DNA of 42,769 nucleotides from Bacillota bacterium (GTDB lineage: Bacteria > Bacillota > UBA5301): contig JAAYHC010000074.1 of assembly GCA_012735535.1 (NCBI GenBank), positions 1 to 42,769 on the forward strand, given 5' to 3'. Position numbers and translations under genes: made by a program. The stretch's first letter is position 1; each line of letters starts with the position of its first letter. Below are positions 40,757 to 42,769 of this stretch, one piece after another. The notes beneath the pieces are model-generated. The model did no database searches. It saw nothing but the letters and a program-made list of their open reading frames with translations, and was not told where the DNA came from.

Positions 40757-41662
40757 ATGAAACGCGTCGTCTCAGTCAGTATCGGATCATCGGAGCGCAA
40801 CCACGCTGTGGAGATCAATGTCCTCGGAGAACAGGTCCGCATTGAACGAATCGGCACTGATGGGGACATGGAGAAGGCCATCTTACTGATCAAAGAATTG
40901 GACGGTAAGGTGGATGCCCTCGGCATGGGCGGTATCGATCTGCATATCTGGGCCGGGTCCAAGCGCTACACTTTGCGCGATGGCAAACGGATTTTCCGGG
41001 CCGCAACCAGTACGCCGATTGTCGATGGTACCGGCCTCAAGAACACTTTGGAACGTCGGGTCGTCTATCAACTGCAGGAAGATGGCCTTGTTGACTTTCG
41101 CCGGCAAAAAGTCCTTTTAACTTGTGGCCTGGATCGTTTTGGGATGGCGGAAGCCTTAACCGACTTAGGGGCCGATCTGGTACTCGGTGATCTGATGTTT
41201 GCTTTAGGCCTGGGTATTCCGATTAGAACCCTCAAAACCTTGCATCGGGTAGCGGCCGTCCTTGCACCTCTAATCGTACAATTACCTTTTGAGCTGCTCT
41301 ATCCGACCGGGGAAAAACAGGTTAAGGAACATAAACCGAAATTTGTCAAGTGGTATGAGTGGGCCGACATTATCGCCGGTGATTATCTGTTTATAAAACG
41401 GTATATGCCTGACGACCTGGGTGGAAAAACTATTTTGACGAATACGGTCACGCCCAAGGATGTTGAGGACTTGAGAAAGCGCGGCGTGTCCAGGCTGATT
41501 ACGACTACACCGGAGTTATCAGGTCGCTCGTTCGGTACCAACGTGATGGAAGGCTTGTTGGTCGCTTTGGCGGGTAAACCCTACGCAGAGTTAACCCCGG
41601 CCGACTACCAAGAGCTACTGGATAAAATCGGCTTCAAACCACGTCTAGAGCAGTTTGTGTAG
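40757..41662 (+). CDS. Protein of the family usually named quinate 5-dehydrogenase
   Basis: 301 residues. The family name is borrowed from database habit; I see no shikimate/quinate dehydrogenase motif. What is visible: an N-terminal ferredoxin-like or actin-like start (VVSVSIGSSERNHAVEINVLGEQVRIERIG), a central DALGMGGIDLHIWAGSKRYTLRDGKRIFRAA segment, VLLTCGLDRFGMAEALTDLGADLVLGDLMFALG resembling a nucleotide-binding fold, a hydrophobic AAVLAPLIVQLPFELLYP stretch, and SRLITTTPELSGRSFGTNVMEGLLVALAG near the end. SD AGGGAGA before ATG 40757. It lies between the regulator and the acyl-reductase-like gene with tight spacing, so it should act in the same pathway. Function unknown. Confidence 0.75.
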   Translation: MKRVVSVSIGSSERNHAVEINVLGEQVRIERIGTDGDMEKAILLIKELDGKVDALGMGGIDLHIWAGSKRYTLRDGKRIFRAATSTPIVDGTGLKNTLERRVVYQLQEDGLVDFRRQKVLLTCGLDRFGMAEALTDLGADLVLGDLMFALGLGIPIRTLKTLHRVAAVLAPLIVQLPFELLYPTGEKQVKEHKPKFVKWYEWADIIAGDYLFIKRYMPDDLGGKTILTNTVTPKDVEDLRKRGVSRLITTTPELSGRSFGTNVMEGLLVALAGKPYAELTPADYQELLDKIGFKPRLEQFV

Positions 41663-41685
41663 TTAGAAAGGAGATGCTCCCGTCG

Positions 41686-42769
41686 TTGGAAAAGTTTGCT
41701 TTTATCATTCACCCGTTAGATGCTACGGACATTTTTCGGAAGTTTCCGCGGGCCAGCAAGTTGCCCGAGTCGTTCCTGGAAAATTGTTTTCGCCACTTGC
41801 CATCATTTACCGTTTCGCGGATTAGCGGGGTCAAGTCGGCTACCGGGGCGGAGGCGGCGGGTTGGTTTATCGCCTGTCCGATTACCAGCAGATTGATGTT
41901 CGATCTGCCTGAGGAGTATGTTCTCCGCAAGATCATCGGCGCTGCCAAGATAGCCGAACGCCTTGGCGCGGGAATTGTCGGTTTGGGCGCCTTGACTTCG
42001 GTGGTCGCTGATGCCGGGGTCACCATCGCCAAGAATGTGCGGATTCCGGTTACGACCGGTAATAGTTTTACGGTTGCCACGGCGTTAAGGGGTATTAGAC
42101 ATGCCTGCCGGCTGATGGAGGTAGAGTTGGCGGAGGCCAACCTCGCCGTGATCGGGGCGACCGGTTCGATCGGCAAAGCCTGTGCCCGGATCATGGCCAA
42201 ACAGGTTAAGGAACTGACTTTGGTCGGCCGCAACAGCGAGAGCCTAGCACAACTGGCGCAAGAGATCGGCCGAGACGAAGCGGTAAAGGTGCGGGTCAGC
42301 ACCGATATCAGCTCAGCTTTGAGCCAAGCGGACGTGGTGATTACGGTCACCAGCGCGGTTGATACGGTGATTAAGCCGCACTACCTCAAATCAGGAGCGA
42401 TCATCTGTGATGTTGCCAGGCCGCGCGATGTATCCCGCTTAGTAGCGGAGGCGCGGAAAGATGTGCTGGTTTTTGAAGGAGGCGTGGTCCAGGTGCCTGG
42501 GCCGGTGAATTTCGGTCTAAACTTTGGTTTCCCGCCAGGCACAGCGTATGCCTGCATGGCCGAGACGATGATTCTAGCCTTGGAGCAGCGGTATGAGTCC
42601 TTCAGTCTCGGTCGCGACTTATCGGTAGAGACAATTATGGAGATCGACCGGTTAGCCGACAAGCATGGTTTTAAGTTAGCCGGTCTACGTAGTTTCGAAC
42701 GCGCTTTGGGAGAAGAAGAAATCTTGGCCATCAAGCAACGGGTCAAGGGAACCAGGGCTATGGCCGCAG
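41686..42769 (+). CDS. Acyl-ACP-reductase-like / COG5322-type dehydrogenase (partial, runs off window)
   Basis: 361 codons read to the window edge without a stop. From memory of the cyanobacterial long-chain acyl-ACP reductase (AAR), similarity runs along most of the chain: VKSATG, GLGALTSVVAD, TTGNSFTVATALRGI, then AEANLAVIGATGSIGKACAR (Rossmann, NADPH site), VFEGGVVQVPG, and AYACMAETMILALEQRYESFSLGR. Cys290 in YACMAE sits where AAR has its acyl-thioester Cys294. AAR reduces fatty acyl-ACP or CoA to aldehyde. Firmicute relatives are often called shikimate or predicted amino-acid dehydrogenase. Start: TTG 41686 is 12 bases after AAAGGAG; ATG 41674 abuts that SD. The substrate is not known. 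Confidence 0.8.
   Translation, partial: MEKFAFIIHPLDATDIFRKFPRASKLPESFLENCFRHLPSFTVSRISGVKSATGAEAAGWFIACPITSRLMFDLPEEYVLRKIIGAAKIAERLGAGIVGLGALTSVVADAGVTIAKNVRIPVTTGNSFTVATALRGIRHACRLMEVELAEANLAVIGATGSIGKACARIMAKQVKELTLVGRNSESLAQLAQEIGRDEAVKVRVSTDISSALSQADVVITVTSAVDTVIKPHYLKSGAIICDVARPRDVSRLVAEARKDVLVFEGGVVQVPGPVNFGLNFGFPPGTAYACMAETMILALEQRYESFSLGRDLSVETIMEIDRLADKHGFKLAGLRSFERALGEEEILAIKQRVKGTRAMAA

Overview
The window is a gene-dense piece (43 protein genes on both strands, mostly +) of a chromosome from what looks like a spore-forming Bacillota (Firmicutes) member. The evidence for this is the proteins built from SPOCS (DUF3794) spore-coat domains, the walJ-htrA-rlmH order, the YlbF-family protein, strong AAGGAGG-type ribosome binding sites, frequent TTG/GTG starts and Clostridia-like neighbourhoods (pyrG - zinc-ribbon protein - fba; rho - M23 peptidase - rpmE). 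The genus cannot be fixed from sequence alone. One protein (28689-29336) resembles an outer-membrane beta barrel, so a diderm Firmicute such as a Limnochordia/Halanaerobiales relative is possible.

Layout. 1-125 is the 3' end of a group II intron (domains V and VI with the bulged branch-point A). 175-9237 is a presumed spore-surface cluster: a GT2-like protein with a damaged metal motif, a GDP-sugar dehydratase/reductase-type SDR, two tandem SPOCS-repeat proteins, a third very divergent SPOCS-like protein, then a GT2 and a GT4 glycosyltransferase. 9244-9901 is a possible structured RNA and a hypothetical gene on the minus strand. 10039-13342 is a run of YlbF, TPM-domain protein, LemA and two-subunit class I fumarase, whose alpha subunit has no start codon other than ATT. 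A minus-strand lipoprotein follows, then a BtuF/BtuC/BtuD-type ABC importer (14265-17372) with a signal-less binding protein and an ATPase carrying an extra C-terminal domain. 17376-21983 holds walJ, htrA, rlmH, an L-cysteine-desulfidase-family protein and a VanY-type carboxypeptidase, then a 36-residue zinc-ribbon protein. 22215-26316 holds an MCP receptor, an EamA exporter, a TSUP permease and a lone receiver protein.

26406-28594 is a polyamine module: pyruvoyl arginine decarboxylase, spermidine synthase and agmatinase, giving arginine to agmatine to putrescine to spermidine. 29481-33896 is a housekeeping run (MazG-like, argS, UPF0173 hydrolase, pyrG), followed by fba, rho, a LysM-M23 peptidase, rpmE and dusB (again apparently ATT-started).

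40129-42769 is the most interesting part: a sigma-A promoter with a perfect inverted repeat just downstream drives a small helix-turn-helix protein, a protein of the family usually labelled quinate 5-dehydrogenase, and a dehydrogenase that, from memory, aligns over its length with cyanobacterial acyl-ACP reductase, including the catalytic cysteine. It runs off the window end.
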